A stretch of 64,000 nucleotides of DNA from Pengzhenrongella sicca (GCF_017569225.1 NZ_CP071868.1:3286001-3350000), one strand, 5' to 3'; counted from the first letter of the stretch, positions 7,899 through 16,977 are shown. Notes: a model not told the origin generated them from the letters alone. Translations and numbers: made by a program.

Positions 7899-8711
7899 TC
7901 AGACGCGGGCGAGCACCTCGCCGTGCAGCACGGCGAACCAGGCGTCCTCGCTCGCACCCCACAGGCGCCACGCGTCGGCCAGGTTCTCGAGCGCGACGTC
8001 GTCGGCGAGCCCGCGCGCGATCGCCTGGCTCGCGAAGTCCGACGACGTCGACCGCTCGGCCCAGAGGTCGGCCCACCACGTGCGGTCCTGCGGTGTCGCG
8101 TAGCACCACGCGGCGGAACTCGGCACGATTCCGGCCGGGTCGAACCCGGCCTCGCGCACCCACGACAGCAGCCGGCGGCCGGCGTCGGCCTGCGCGTGGT
8201 TCGCCGCGGCGACCTCGTGGTAGAGCGCGAGCCAGTCGTCCAACCCGGGTGATTCGGGGTACCAGGTCATGGCGGCGTAGTCGGCGTCGCGGACGGCGAC
8301 GAGGCCGCCGGGCCGGGTCACGCGGCGCAGCTCGCGCAGCGCCGCGACCGGGTCCACGAGGTGCTGCAGCACCTGGTGGGCGTGCACCACGTCGAAGCTC
8401 GCATCCGGGTACGGCAGCGCGTAGACGTCGCCGACGTCGAACACGATGCCGGTCGCGCCGGCCTCGCGCGCGGCCGCCCGGGCGAGGTGGATCACCCGCT
8501 CCGACCGATCGAGGCCCACGACCTCGCCGGGCGCGACCCGCGCCGCGAGGTCGATCGTGATGGAGCCCGGCCCGCAGCCGACGTCGAGCAGCCGCTGGCC
8601 CGGCACGAGCGCGGGCAGCAGGTACGCGGCCGAGTTCTCGGCGGTCCGCCAGCGGTGCGAGCGGAGCACGGACTCGTGGTGGCCGTGCGTGTACTGATCC
8701 TGGATACTCAC
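7899..8711 (-). CDS. SAM-dependent class I methyltransferase
   Basis: 270 aa. Motif I LLDVGCGPGSITIDLA binds SAM, followed by VVGLDRSERVI, VGDVYALPYPDASFDVVHAH, and LRRVTRPGGLVAV, as in UbiE/Methyltransf_11 proteins. The N-terminus VSIQDQYTHGHHESVLRSHR is conserved in a group of actinobacterial homologues, so I start at GTG 8711 (GGTGGG just upstream) rather than at the longer open frame. The acceptor molecule is unknown. It faces a divergent membrane acyltransferase gene across about 100 bp. Confidence 0.85.
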   Translation of the reverse strand: MSIQDQYTHGHHESVLRSHRWRTAENSAAYLLPALVPGQRLLDVGCGPGSITIDLAARVAPGEVVGLDRSERVIHLARAAAREAGATGIVFDVGDVYALPYPDASFDVVHAHQVLQHLVDPVAALRELRRVTRPGGLVAVRDADYAAMTWYPESPGLDDWLALYHEVAAANHAQADAGRRLLSWVREAGFDPAGIVPSSAAWCYATPQDRTWWADLWAERSTSSDFASQAIARGLADDVALENLADAWRLWGASEDAWFAVLHGEVLARV

Positions 8712-8815
8712 CCCACCAGTAGGGGGTGCCCGCCGGCAGATATCAACCGGCGGAATGTTCCATCTTGCATGTCGGACGCCCCGCGCGCACGGCGGCGAGA
8801 CCGTAACCTGCACCC

Positions 8816-9889
8816 GTGAAGCGGATCGTTGGTATCGACGTGGCGCGCGGCCTCGCGGTGCTCGGCATGATCACCGCGCACGTCGGGGTGATCGGCACCG
8901 AGTTCTTCTCCCCGACCGGCTGGCTCGCCGTCGTCGACGGGCGCTCCGCCGCGACCTTCGCGGTGCTCGCCGGCGTGTCGATCGCGCTGCTGTCGGGGGG
9001 GCCGCAGCCGGCGACGGGCGTCCGGCTCACCCGCGCTCGGATCCGCCTGTGGGTGCGCGCCCTCGTGCTGCTCGCGCTCGGCTTCGTCCTGACGGGCCTC
9101 GGCACGCCCGTCGCGGTCATCCTGCCGAGCTACGCGGCGTACTTCGTGCTGGCGCTGCCGTTCCTGCGCACCCGCTCCGCGGTGCTGCTCGGGTGGGCGG
9201 CGGCCGTGGCGGTGCTCGGCCCGCCCGTCTGCTTCGCCCTGGAGGACGCGCTGGCCGGGTACACCGGCCCGCTGACCCTCGCGGTCGAGCTGGTCATCTC
9301 CGGGTACTACCCCGCCGGCATCTGGATGGCCTACGTGCTCACGGGCCTGGCGGTGGGCCGGCTCGACCTCGGCCGCCGCGACGTGCGCGAGCGGCTGCTG
9401 CTCGCGGGGCCGTGCCTGGCCGTGCTGGGGTACGTCGGCGGCGGCCTCGCCCTGCGCGCCGGCCTTGCCGGCGGCGCGGACCCGACCGTGCTGCGGCTGC
9501 TGACCACGGTGCCGCACTCGGACACGACGTTCGAGGTGGTCGGCAACATCGGCGTCGCGCTCGCGGTGCTCGGCGGGTGCCTCGTGCTCGCCGAGCGCGC
9601 ACCGCGCCTGGTGTACCCCCTCGCCGCGACGGGCGCTCTCTCACTCTCGGCCTACTCGTTCCAGATCGTCGCGATCGCGGCGCTCGGCGACGTCGTCGTG
9701 CGCCAGCCGCACGTCGGCACCCACCTGGCCTTCCTGGCCGTGACCCTGCTCGCGGCGAGCGCGTGGCACGCCTGGCTCGGGCGCGGGCCGCTCGAACGCG
9801 TGCTGCACGGGCTGTCGACCCGCGCCGCGGACTCGATCGCTGGCGCCGCGCCAGCGCCGGGCCCGACCGCGCCGCCCGCCGTCCCGTAG
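8816..9889 (+). CDS. Polytopic membrane protein, HGSNAT/DUF1624-type acyltransferase
   Basis: 357 aa with about 10 hydrophobic segments. The start MKRIVGIDVARGLAVLGMIT matches the heparan-alpha-glucosaminide N-acetyltransferase-like/DUF1624 opening (R-x-x-x-x-D-x-x-R-G at the first membrane helix). The C-terminal 40 residues are Pro/Ala-rich and cytosolic. It probably moves acyl groups across or at the membrane onto a glycan; substrate unknown. The GTG start at 8816 lies 6 nt after TAACCT (8804-8809), a leaderless arrangement, and no Shine-Dalgarno is visible. Confidence 0.75.
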   Translation: MKRIVGIDVARGLAVLGMITAHVGVIGTEFFSPTGWLAVVDGRSAATFAVLAGVSIALLSGGPQPATGVRLTRARIRLWVRALVLLALGFVLTGLGTPVAVILPSYAAYFVLALPFLRTRSAVLLGWAAAVAVLGPPVCFALEDALAGYTGPLTLAVELVISGYYPAGIWMAYVLTGLAVGRLDLGRRDVRERLLLAGPCLAVLGYVGGGLALRAGLAGGADPTVLRLLTTVPHSDTTFEVVGNIGVALAVLGGCLVLAERAPRLVYPLAATGALSLSAYSFQIVAIAALGDVVVRQPHVGTHLAFLAVTLLAASAWHAWLGRGPLERVLHGLSTRAADSIAGAAPAPGPTAPPAVP

Positions 9890-9900
9890 CGGGGCGGGGC

Positions 9901-10668
9901 CTACCGACCGGCCGCCTCTGGCTCCTGCGGGGCCTGCGGGGGCTGCGGCGCGGGCCAGGGGCCGAGCGCGGGGGGCGGGGCGCCGTCGTCGGCGACGACG
10001 GGCCCGGCCGGCTCCCGCCCGGCCAGCCAGGCGACGAGGTCGGTGCGCGCACCGCGAAGCACCCGGGTCGGGCCGGTCCCCAGCTCCTGGACCCACCCAT
10101 CGGGCGCCTCGAGCACGAGCGCGCTGCCGCCGGGGAGCCGCTCCGCGAGAAACGCGGTGAGGTGCTCGCACAGCTGCACGCTCCAGTCGCCGCTGGCCGG
10201 TCCGAGGTCGAGGTCGGTGAGGTGGATCTCCACCTCGCGCCACCAGGCCTGCGCCATGTCGAGCGCAGTGCCGGCGCGGTAGCGCACCGGCCGGGACCAG
10301 TCCTCGCGCGTCAGGTCGGCGAGCAGCGCGTCGATGCGCTCGGTCGCGGACGTGATCGCCGAGCGATGCTCCGCGGCCGACGCCGGCGCGCCCGCCTCGA
10401 TTGCGGCGTCGCGCGCCGGGCGACCGCCGTCGTAGACGTCCACCAGTGCGCCGCGCCGCGCGTACTCGATCTGCCGGGTCGCCGCCGCCGCGAGGCCCAC
10501 CAGGTGCGCGAGGACGTGCCCGCGGCTCCAGCCGGGCAGCCGCGACGGCGCCGCGACGTCCGCGTCGGTGCAGCCCGCGATGGACGCAAGCAGGCGCGCG
10601 TGCGCGCCGCGGATCGCGGGGACGAGCTCGGCGGGGGCGACGCGGGCGGCGTCGTCGGGCCCGGTCAC
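9901..10668 (-). CDS. Maleylpyruvate isomerase/DinB-type mycothiol-dependent protein
   Basis: 255 aa. The DinB/MDMPI N-terminal domain is seen in RLPGWSRGHVLAHLVGLAAA and in WWREVEIHLTDLDLG, which carry the metal-binding histidines of the four-helix bundle. A smaller C-terminal MDMPI_C-like domain follows. The family includes mycothiol-dependent maleylpyruvate isomerase and many uncharacterised thiol transferases, so the reaction is open. The GTG start at 10668 overlaps the stop of the upstream pyridoxamine oxidase-like gene (GTGA), which fixes the start and implies coupling; the frame is open further upstream only inside that gene. Confidence 0.85.
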   Translation of the reverse strand: MTGPDDAARVAPAELVPAIRGAHARLLASIAGCTDADVAAPSRLPGWSRGHVLAHLVGLAAAATRQIEYARRGALVDVYDGGRPARDAAIEAGAPASAAEHRSAITSATERIDALLADLTREDWSRPVRYRAGTALDMAQAWWREVEIHLTDLDLGPASGDWSVQLCEHLTAFLAERLPGGSALVLEAPDGWVQELGTGPTRVLRGARTDLVAWLAGREPAGPVVADDGAPPPALGPWPAPQPPQAPQEPEAAGR

Positions 10669-11324
10669 GGCCACACCAGCTCGTGCCGCCAGGCGCCCGC
10701 GACGTCGTCGCGCGTGTAGACGACCCGCACGTGCGCGCGGGTGGGGTCGCCCTGCCAAAACTCGGCGGTCAGCGGGACCAGCGCGAGCAGCGCCCACTCG
10801 GGCAGCACCCGCGCGGGCTCGAGCGCGACACGCTCGAGCGCGGCGGCCATCGCCGCGTGCAGCTCGGCGGTCGACGCGAGGGGCTCCCCCGGGCGGACGG
10901 CGAACGCCGCGGCACGCGAGGCGGGCGACCGCGCGAGGAAGTCGGCGTCCCGCTGCAGCGCCCCGCGGTCGACGACGATCCCGGTGAGGCGGACCTGACG
11001 GCCCTGCGGCTGCCAGTAGAAGCTCGCCGCCGCCGCCGGGTTCAGCGCCAGGTCACGGGCCTTGCGGCTGCGTGCGTCGGTCGCGAACTCCCAGCCGCCG
11101 TCGTGCACGTCCTTGAGGATCACGACCCGCGCCGAGGGCGCGCCGACGGCGTCGGCGGTCGCGAGCGTCATCGCGTGGGGCTCGGCGACGCCCGCGTCGA
11201 TCGCGTGGCCCAACCAGTCGGCGAACAGGTCGAACGGATCGGCCGGGACGTCGGTCGGATCGAAGGCCGGGAGGGAGCCGGCGAAGACCGGGAGCCGGCG
11301 GAGCCTGGAGCGCAGAGTGGGCAC
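10665..11324 (-). CDS. pdxH: Pyridoxamine 5'-phosphate oxidase
   Basis: 219 aa, typical for PNPOx. AMTLATADAVGAPSARVVIL and KDVHDGGWEFATDARSRKAR are the FMN-binding strands, SFYWQPQGRQVRLTG is diagnostic, and the C-terminal PNP_phzG_C segment ends HELVWP. It oxidises PNP or PMP to PLP using FMN. The last residues differ from the usual RLAP ending, so a PhzG-like or F420/FMN paralogue is possible. GTG at 11324 gives the expected length, and TAGGGT lies 7 nt upstream (11332-11337), pointing to a leaderless start. The MDMPI-type gene overlaps its end by 4 nt. Confidence 0.8.
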   Translation of the reverse strand: MPTLRSRLRRLPVFAGSLPAFDPTDVPADPFDLFADWLGHAIDAGVAEPHAMTLATADAVGAPSARVVILKDVHDGGWEFATDARSRKARDLALNPAAAASFYWQPQGRQVRLTGIVVDRGALQRDADFLARSPASRAAAFAVRPGEPLASTAELHAAMAAALERVALEPARVLPEWALLALVPLTAEFWQGDPTRAHVRVVYTRDDVAGAWRHELVWP

Positions 11325-11402
11325 GATCTCGACCCTACGGCGGTCCCGGCCGGTCCGCCCTGGGTCGACGCGCCGCGGCCGGCCCGTGCCTACCCTGGTG
11401 CC

Positions 11403-12305
11403 ATGACGAGCCCGGAACCCGCCGGCGTGCCGCACACCCTGGCGTCGCGCGAGTGGCGGCCCGTCGCCGCGGCGCACGCGGCGCGTGCCGACGCCCTCAC
11501 GGCCGGCCACCGGGCGCGCCGCGGCACCGGCGAGCGGCACCCGATCGACGACTTCCTGTACGACTACTACACGATCAAGCCCAGCCTGCTGCGCCGCTGG
11601 CACCCGGGGCCGGGCGTCGTCCTGCGCGCCGACCCGGGTGGCACCCCGGCCGAGCACTCGGCCTGGCGGTGGTACGCCGTCGACGGCGCGGGCTCGGTCA
11701 GCCTCGATGTGCGGGCCTTCCTGAGCGACCGCGGCGACACCGCGCGCTACGTCCGGACCCTGCTCGAGGCGACGGCGTCCCGGCGCGCCCACGTCGGCTG
11801 CTTCGGGCTGCACGAGTGGGCGATGGTCTTCCACCAGGACGACGAGCGCCGGCGGCACGACCTGCCCCTGCGGCTCGGCCGCGCCGGGACCGACGCCGTC
11901 GTCGCGGCGCACCCGATCCGGTGCAGCCACTTCGACGCGTTCCGGTTCTTCGCGCCCGACGCCGTCGCGCTGAACGCGCTCCAACCGACTCGCGCGACCC
12001 AGGTCGAGCTCGAGCAGCCGGGCTGCCTGCACGCGGGGATGGACCTGTTCAAGTGGGCCGGCAAGCTCGGCCCCGTCGTGCCGGGCGACCTGCTGCTCGA
12101 CTGCTTCGAGCTCGCGCGCGAGATCCGGACGCTCGACATGCAGGCGTCGCCCTACGACGTCTCCTCGCTCGGCGAGCCCGCGGTCGCGATCGAGACGGCG
12201 GCGGGCCGGGCCGAGTACGCCGCCAGGCAGCGCGAGTTCGCCGAGCGGGCGGCACGACTACGGGGCCGGTTGATCGAGGCGATCGACGCGGGTGGCGCGG
12301 CCTGA
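11403..12305 (+). CDS. Protein of the family labelled 3-methyladenine DNA glycosylase
   Basis: 300 aa. The segment HPIDDFLYDYYTIKPSLLRR, followed by WHPGPGVVL, is the hallmark of a conserved actinobacterial family that databases commonly name 3-methyladenine DNA glycosylase. No helix-hairpin-helix or AlkA/MPG active-site motif is visible to me, so the name should be treated with caution. RCSHFDAFRFFAPDAVALNA and ELEQPGCLHAGMDLFKWA are further conserved stretches with His and Asp that could be catalytic. ATG at 11403 follows TACCCT (11391-11396) by 6 nt, a leaderless layout. It is convergent with whiB. Confidence 0.7.
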   Translation: MTSPEPAGVPHTLASREWRPVAAAHAARADALTAGHRARRGTGERHPIDDFLYDYYTIKPSLLRRWHPGPGVVLRADPGGTPAEHSAWRWYAVDGAGSVSLDVRAFLSDRGDTARYVRTLLEATASRRAHVGCFGLHEWAMVFHQDDERRRHDLPLRLGRAGTDAVVAAHPIRCSHFDAFRFFAPDAVALNALQPTRATQVELEQPGCLHAGMDLFKWAGKLGPVVPGDLLLDCFELAREIRTLDMQASPYDVSSLGEPAVAIETAAGRAEYAARQREFAERAARLRGRLIEAIDAGGAA

Positions 12306-12322
12306 GGCGACGCCGCCCGGGT

Positions 12323-12571
12323 TCAGCCCGCGTGCCGCTGCCGTGCGGTGCGGCGCCGGAGCGCGATCCGTTCGTCCTCCGCCAGCCCGCCCCAGACCCC
12401 GACGTCCTGGCGAGCCTCGAGCGCCCACGTCAGGCAGGTCTGGATCACCGGGCACCGACCGCAGACCGCCTTGGCCTCGGCGAGCTGCAGCACGGCTGGG
12501 GCTGAGCCACCGATCGGGAAGAACAGCTCGGGATCCTCGTCCAGGCACGCGGCCTCGTGGCGCCAGTCCAT
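12323..12571 (-). CDS. whiB: WhiB-family iron-sulfur transcription factor, WhiB1-like
   Basis: 82 aa. Four cysteines (C9, C37, C40, C46) with the CxxCP spacing bind a 4Fe-4S cluster, GVWGG (58-62) is the sigma-contacting turn, and a basic tail (RRRTARQRHAG) binds DNA. MDWRHEAACLDEDPELFFP matches WhiB1 rather than WhiB2/3/7 (judged from memory of Mycobacterium WhiB1). ATG at 12571 has GGAG 8 nt upstream; the open frame extends to 12730 but lacks family similarity there. A perfect GGGAC-N4-GTCCC palindrome lies about 110 bp upstream. Confidence 0.92.
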   Translation of the reverse strand: MDWRHEAACLDEDPELFFPIGGSAPAVLQLAEAKAVCGRCPVIQTCLTWALEARQDVGVWGGLAEDERIALRRRTARQRHAG

Positions 12572-12680
12572 GGACATCTCCTCGAGCATGGTCGAGGAGC
12601 CCGTTGCTGGGGCAGGTCTCGAGCGGGGTGGAATTGCGACGGCTTGAGATACTTTCCCTCGCGGGATCGTCCGCCGCCAG

Positions 12681-12694
12681 GGGACGAAAGTCCC
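12681..12694. promoter_or_regulatory. DevR/DosR-like palindrome upstream of whiB
   Basis: GGGACGAAAGTCCC is a perfect 5-4-5 palindrome in the whiB upstream region, about 110 bp from the start codon. It matches the core of the DosR/DevR binding box (GGGAC, four bases, GTCCC). Related but imperfect boxes precede doxX at 39244 and 39310. No devR gene is in the window. Confidence 0.5.
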
Positions 12695-12726
12695 GGGTCG
12701 AAGTAGCCCGCACGGGCGAGCAGCGA

Positions 12727-13347
12727 TCACGCCTCGGCGGCGCCCGGGAGGTGCTCGGTGGCGCCCGCGTAGCCCCGCGTCCCGGGGATCGTGCCGGGGG
12801 CGTAGATGAGGCGCATGACGCCTGTGGGGAGAGACTCCGAGCTGAGCAGCGTGAGCGGGTAGATCGGCTCGCCCTCGTCGAACAGGCGCTCGCCACGGCG
12901 AGCCGCGACGGGATGCACGAGCAGACGAAGTTCGTCGAGCAGGCCCGCTGCGAGGAGCTGGCGCACCACGGAGACCGACCCGGGAATCAGGATCTTGTGG
13001 ATGCCGGGCTCCGCCGCGAGCGCCGCGACTGCCTCGATGAGATCGCCACGGATCGCCTCGGCGTTCCGCCAGCCCAGCTCGGCGGACCCTCGCGTCGCGA
13101 CCACCTTGCGGGTGTCTCCCAGCTGCGCGGCGAACGTCGCGTCGTCCCCGCCCGCGGCTTCTCGGTCCGGCCAGGCGCCCGCGAAGCTGTCGTACGTGAC
13201 GCGACCGAGGAGCAGCACGTCCACGTCCTCGTAGTCCTCGCCCACGGCAGCACCCATGCGCTCGTCAAAGTAGGGAAAGTGCCAGGCCGGATCGATCTCG
13301 ACGACGCCGTCGAGCGCCATGAACAGGGTAGAAACGATCGTCGCCAT
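12727..13347 (-). CDS. Dihydrofolate reductase-family (RibD C-terminal-like) protein
   Basis: 206 aa. MATIVSTLFMALDGVVEIDP opens a RibD_C/DHFR-like fold; VDVLLLGRVTYDSFAGAWP and IHKILIPGSVSVVRQLLAAG are the NADPH-binding segments found in this family, and LLDELRLLVHPVAARRGERL is the conserved C-terminal block. Members are stand-alone, widely distributed actinobacterial reductases of unknown substrate, not true folate reductases. I chose ATG at 13347 because GGAGG lies 8 nt upstream, while the ATG at 13362 overlaps that site. Confidence 0.85.
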   Translation of the reverse strand: MATIVSTLFMALDGVVEIDPAWHFPYFDERMGAAVGEDYEDVDVLLLGRVTYDSFAGAWPDREAAGGDDATFAAQLGDTRKVVATRGSAELGWRNAEAIRGDLIEAVAALAAEPGIHKILIPGSVSVVRQLLAAGLLDELRLLVHPVAARRGERLFDEGEPIYPLTLLSSESLPTGVMRLIYAPGTIPGTRGYAGATEHLPGAAEA

Positions 13348-13461
13348 CGGGTGGTCCTCCACTCTCGCTCCACCCCAGCGGCGTCCGGGGCCTTCTCATC
13401 GAACACCGACCGGGCGACGCGCGCATTCTGAGCCGGCGCCACGTCCTGAGACGATAGGTGC

Positions 13462-16026
13462 GTGTCCACCCTCACCGACCGTCCGCTCACGCTCGCCCAG
13501 CGGATGCCCGCGGACCCGGATCCGGACGCGCTGTACGACGCCTTCATGGCCTGGGCGACCGATCAGGGCTACGACCTCTACCCCGCCCAGCAGGAGGCCC
13601 TGCTCGAGCTGGTGACCGGCTCGCACGTCATCCTCTCGACCCCCACCGGCTCCGGGAAGTCGCTCGTCGCCATCGCCGCCCACTTCGTCGCGCTCGCGCA
13701 GGGCCGGCGCACCTTCTACACCGCCCCGCTCAAGGCGCTCGTGAGCGAGAAGTTCTTCTCGCTCGTGGCGGCGTTCGGCTCGGACAACGTCGGCATGATG
13801 ACCGGCGACTCCTCGGTCAACCCGGGCGCGCCGATCATCTGCTGCACGGCGGAGATCCTGGCGAACATCGCGCTGCGCCAGGGCGGCATCGACGGCGACG
13901 AGTCCGTCGTCGGCCAGGTCGTGATGGACGAGTTCCACTTCTACGCCGACCCCCAGCGCGGCTGGGCCTGGCAGATCCCGCTGCTCGAGCTGCCGACGGC
14001 GCAGTTCCTGCTGATGTCGGCCACGCTCGGGGACGTCTCGTTCTTCGCCGCCGATCTCCTTGAGCGCACCGACCGGGCCGTCGCCGTGGTCGAGAACACC
14101 GAGCGGCCCGTCCCGCTGAACTTCAGCTACGCGATCGAGCCCCTGGTCGAGCTGCTCGAGGAGCTCGTCAACACCCACCGCGCGCCGGTGTACGTCGTGC
14201 ACTTCACGCAGGCGGCGGCGGTCGAGCGCGCCCAGGCCCTCATGAGCATGAACGTCGCGACGCGCGCGCAGCGCGACGAGATCGCGACCGAGCTCGGGGA
14301 CTTCCGGTTCGGTCCGGGCTTCGGCCGCACGCTGTCGCGGCTGCTGCGCCACGGCGTCGGCGTCCACCACGCGGGCATGCTGCCGAAGTATCGGCGCGTC
14401 GTGGAGCGCCTGACCCAGAAGGGGCTGCTCAAGGTCGTCTGCGGGACCGACACCCTCGGCGTCGGGATCAACGTGCCGATCCGCACGGTCGTACTGACGT
14501 CCCTCGTGAAGTACGACGGCGTCCGGATGCGGCACATCTCGGCGCGCGAGTTCCACCAGATCGCCGGCCGCGCCGGCCGCGCGGGCTACGACACGGTCGG
14601 CGAGGTCATCGTCATGGCCCCCGACCACGTCATCGAGAACCGCAAGCAGCTCGAGCGCGCGGGAGACGACCCGAAGAAGATCCGCAAGATCGTCCGGAAG
14701 AAGGCGCCCGAGGGTGCCGTGAACTGGACCGACAAGACGTTCGAGCGCCTGCGCGACGCCGCGCCCGAGCCGCTGACCTCCAGCTTCGCGGTCTCGCACG
14801 CCATGGTGCTGAACGTCCTCGCGCGGCCGGGCGACCCGATCGCCGCGATGCGGCACCTGCTCATGGACAACCACGAACCGGAGTCGGCGCGCGGGCGGCA
14901 CGTGCGCCAGGCGATCGCCGTCTACCGCTCGCTCAAGGCCGCCGGCGTGATCGAGCGGGTGCCCAACGCCAACGGCGTCGGCCGCACGGTGCGCCTGACG
15001 GTGGACCTGCCGGCCAACTTCGCGCTCAACCAGGCGCTCTCGCCGTTCGCGTTCGCGGCGCTCGAGCTGCTCGACCTCGAGTCCCCGACGCACGCGCTCG
15101 ACGTCGTCTCCGTCATCGAGGCGACCCTCGACAACCCGCGCCAGGTGCTGTCGGCGCAGGCGAACAAGGCCCGCGGCGAGGCCGTCGCCGCGATGAAGGC
15201 GGACGGGCTCGAGTACGAGGAGCGGATGGCGCTGCTCGAGGACGTCACCTACCCCCAGCCTCTCACCGAGCTGCTGACCGGCGCGTTCATGACGTATCGC
15301 CAGACCAACCCGTGGGTCGCCGACCTGGAGCTCGCCCCCAAGTCCGTCGTGCGGGACATGCACGAGCGGACGATGACCTTCGTCGAGTACGTCTCCTACT
15401 ACGCGCTCGAGCGCACCGAGGGCGTCCTGCTGCGCTACCTCGCGGACGCCTACCGCGCGCTGCGTCAGACCGTGCCCGAGGAGAGCCGCACCGAGGAGCT
15501 CGCGGAGCTGGTCGAGTGGCTCGGCGAGCTGGTGCGCCGCACCGACTCGAGCCTGCTCGACGAGTGGGAGCGGCTGCGCAACCCCACGGACGACGGCGGG
15601 CCCGCGGTCGACGTCGACGCCGAGGACGCGCCGAAGCCGATCACGGCCAACAAGCGCGCCTTCCGCGCACTCGTGCGCAACGCGCTGTTCCGCCGCGTCG
15701 ACCTCGCCGCGCGCGAGAACTACCGCGCCCTGGGCCTGCTCGACGGCACCGACTGCTGGGACGCGGACGCCTGGGCGGACGCGCTCGACCCGTTCTACAC
15801 CGACCACGACGCGATCGGCTTCGGGCCGGACGCGCGCGGCCCCAAGCTGCTCCAGATCACCGAGCGGCCGGGCGACGACGACGGCGGCGCCCGCTGGGAG
15901 GTCCGCCAGATCCTTGACGACCCGGCCGACGACCACGACTGGCGCATCGACGCCGTGGTCGATCTCGCCGCCTCCGACGCCGCCGGCGAGGTCGTGCTGC
16001 ACATCACCGCGGTCGGGCCGCTCTAG
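13462..16026 (+). CDS. DEAD/DEAH-box helicase with DUF3516 domain
   Basis: 854 aa. Superfamily 2 motifs run in order: Walker A STPTGSGKSLVAI, motif II VVMDEFHFYADP (DEFH), motif III LMSATLGD, then HHAGMLPKYRRVVERL, GTDTLGVGINVP and QIAGRAGRAGYD (motif VI). Residues from about 400 to the end are DUF3516, an actinobacterial C-terminal extension. The helicase core resembles Ski2-like RNA helicases, so a role in RNA unwinding or decay is likely but untested. GTG at 13462 gives VSTLTDRPLTLAQRMP. Its 3' end carries the minus-10 box of the next gene. Confidence 0.93.
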   Translation: MSTLTDRPLTLAQRMPADPDPDALYDAFMAWATDQGYDLYPAQQEALLELVTGSHVILSTPTGSGKSLVAIAAHFVALAQGRRTFYTAPLKALVSEKFFSLVAAFGSDNVGMMTGDSSVNPGAPIICCTAEILANIALRQGGIDGDESVVGQVVMDEFHFYADPQRGWAWQIPLLELPTAQFLLMSATLGDVSFFAADLLERTDRAVAVVENTERPVPLNFSYAIEPLVELLEELVNTHRAPVYVVHFTQAAAVERAQALMSMNVATRAQRDEIATELGDFRFGPGFGRTLSRLLRHGVGVHHAGMLPKYRRVVERLTQKGLLKVVCGTDTLGVGINVPIRTVVLTSLVKYDGVRMRHISAREFHQIAGRAGRAGYDTVGEVIVMAPDHVIENRKQLERAGDDPKKIRKIVRKKAPEGAVNWTDKTFERLRDAAPEPLTSSFAVSHAMVLNVLARPGDPIAAMRHLLMDNHEPESARGRHVRQAIAVYRSLKAAGVIERVPNANGVGRTVRLTVDLPANFALNQALSPFAFAALELLDLESPTHALDVVSVIEATLDNPRQVLSAQANKARGEAVAAMKADGLEYEERMALLEDVTYPQPLTELLTGAFMTYRQTNPWVADLELAPKSVVRDMHERTMTFVEYVSYYALERTEGVLLRYLADAYRALRQTVPEESRTEELAELVEWLGELVRRTDSSLLDEWERLRNPTDDGGPAVDVDAEDAPKPITANKRAFRALVRNALFRRVDLAARENYRALGLLDGTDCWDADAWADALDPFYTDHDAIGFGPDARGPKLLQITERPGDDDGGARWEVRQILDDPADDHDWRIDAVVDLAASDAAGEVVLHITAVGPL

Positions 16027-16035
16027 GCTGCCCAC

Positions 16036-16560
16036 GTGTCGAAGAAATCCTCCGGGCCGGCCAAGGGGTCGGCCAAGCACCCCGGGGCCGGCACCCCCGC
16101 GCTCGTCGCGCTCGACGCCGCCGGGGTCGCCCACACCGTGCACGCCTACGCGCACGACCCCGCGAGCGCCGTCGGCTACGGGCTCGAGGCCGCCCAGGTG
16201 CTCGGCCTCGAGCCCGCCCGCGTGTTCAAGACGCTCGTGACGAGCATGGACGGCACGCTCACGGTCGCGGTCGTCCCGGTGACCGGGCAGCTCGACCTCA
16301 AGGCGCTCGCCCACGCCGTCGGGGGCAAGAAGGCCGCGATGGCGGCCCAGGCGGACGCCGAGCGCGCGACGGGCTACGTCGTCGGCGGCATCTCGCCGCT
16401 CGGGCAGCGCCAGCGCCTGCGCACGGTGGTCGACGCGAGCGCGCTGGACCACCCGACCGTGTTCGTCTCGGGCGGGCGCCGCGGCCTCGACGTCGAGCTC
16501 GCGCCGGCCGAGCTCGTGCGGCTCACGGGCGCCGTCGTGGCGCCGATCGGCCGGGCCTGA
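16036..16560 (+). CDS. ybaK: Cys-tRNA(Pro)/aminoacyl-tRNA deacylase, YbaK/EbsC type
   Basis: 174 aa, the normal size for a free-standing YbaK. VFKTLVTSMDG contains the conserved catalytic lysine, and GYVVGGISPLGQRQRLRTVV is the signature loop. It hydrolyses Cys-tRNA(Pro) mischarged by prolyl-tRNA synthetase. A short basic N-terminal extension (SKKSSGPAKGSAKHPG) precedes the domain. GTG at 16036 is 6 nt after TAGGCT (16024-16029), a box that overlaps the helicase stop codon, so the gene probably has its own leaderless promoter. Confidence 0.93.
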   Translation: MSKKSSGPAKGSAKHPGAGTPALVALDAAGVAHTVHAYAHDPASAVGYGLEAAQVLGLEPARVFKTLVTSMDGTLTVAVVPVTGQLDLKALAHAVGGKKAAMAAQADAERATGYVVGGISPLGQRQRLRTVVDASALDHPTVFVSGGRRGLDVELAPAELVRLTGAVVAPIGRA

Positions 16561-16584
16561 CCATTCGCTCGCGCGAGCGCGTCG

Positions 16585-16977
16585 TCAGCGGACGCCGAAC
16601 GGGGCGTCGGTCGGGACGATCACCTTGCCGAGCGGCGTGAGCGAGACCGGGATGAGCTTGAAGCTGGCGATCCCGAGCGGGATGCCGATGATGGTCAGGC
16701 ACATCGCGATGCCGGTCGTGAGGTGGCCGATCGCGAGCCAGATCCCGGCGACGACGATCCAGAGCACGTTCCCGATCGCGGAGCCGATCCCCGCCGTGGG
16801 CCGGTCGACGATCGTGCGACCGAAGGGCCAGAGCACGTAGTTGGCGATCCGGAACGACGCGATGCCGAACGGGATCGTCACGATCAACAGGCAGCAGATC
16901 ACCCCCGCGAGCGCGTAGCCGACCGCCATCCAGAAGCCGGACAGCACGAGCCAGATGAGGTTGAGCAGGGTGCGCAT
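16585..16977 (-). CDS. YccF domain-containing inner membrane protein
   Basis: 130 aa with four predicted membrane helices arranged as two related halves: LIWLVLSGFWMAVGYALAGV then IPFGIASFRIANYVLWPFGR, and VLWIVVAGIWLAIGHLTTGI then IPLGIASFKLIPVSLTPLGK. The I-P-x-G-I-A-S-F repeat is the YccF signature. Function is unknown. ATG at 16977 (MRTLLNLIWL) matches homologues better than the upstream ATG at 16995. The gene is convergent with ybaK across 24 bp. Confidence 0.9.
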   Translation of the reverse strand: MRTLLNLIWLVLSGFWMAVGYALAGVICCLLIVTIPFGIASFRIANYVLWPFGRTIVDRPTAGIGSAIGNVLWIVVAGIWLAIGHLTTGIAMCLTIIGIPLGIASFKLIPVSLTPLGKVIVPTDAPFGVR

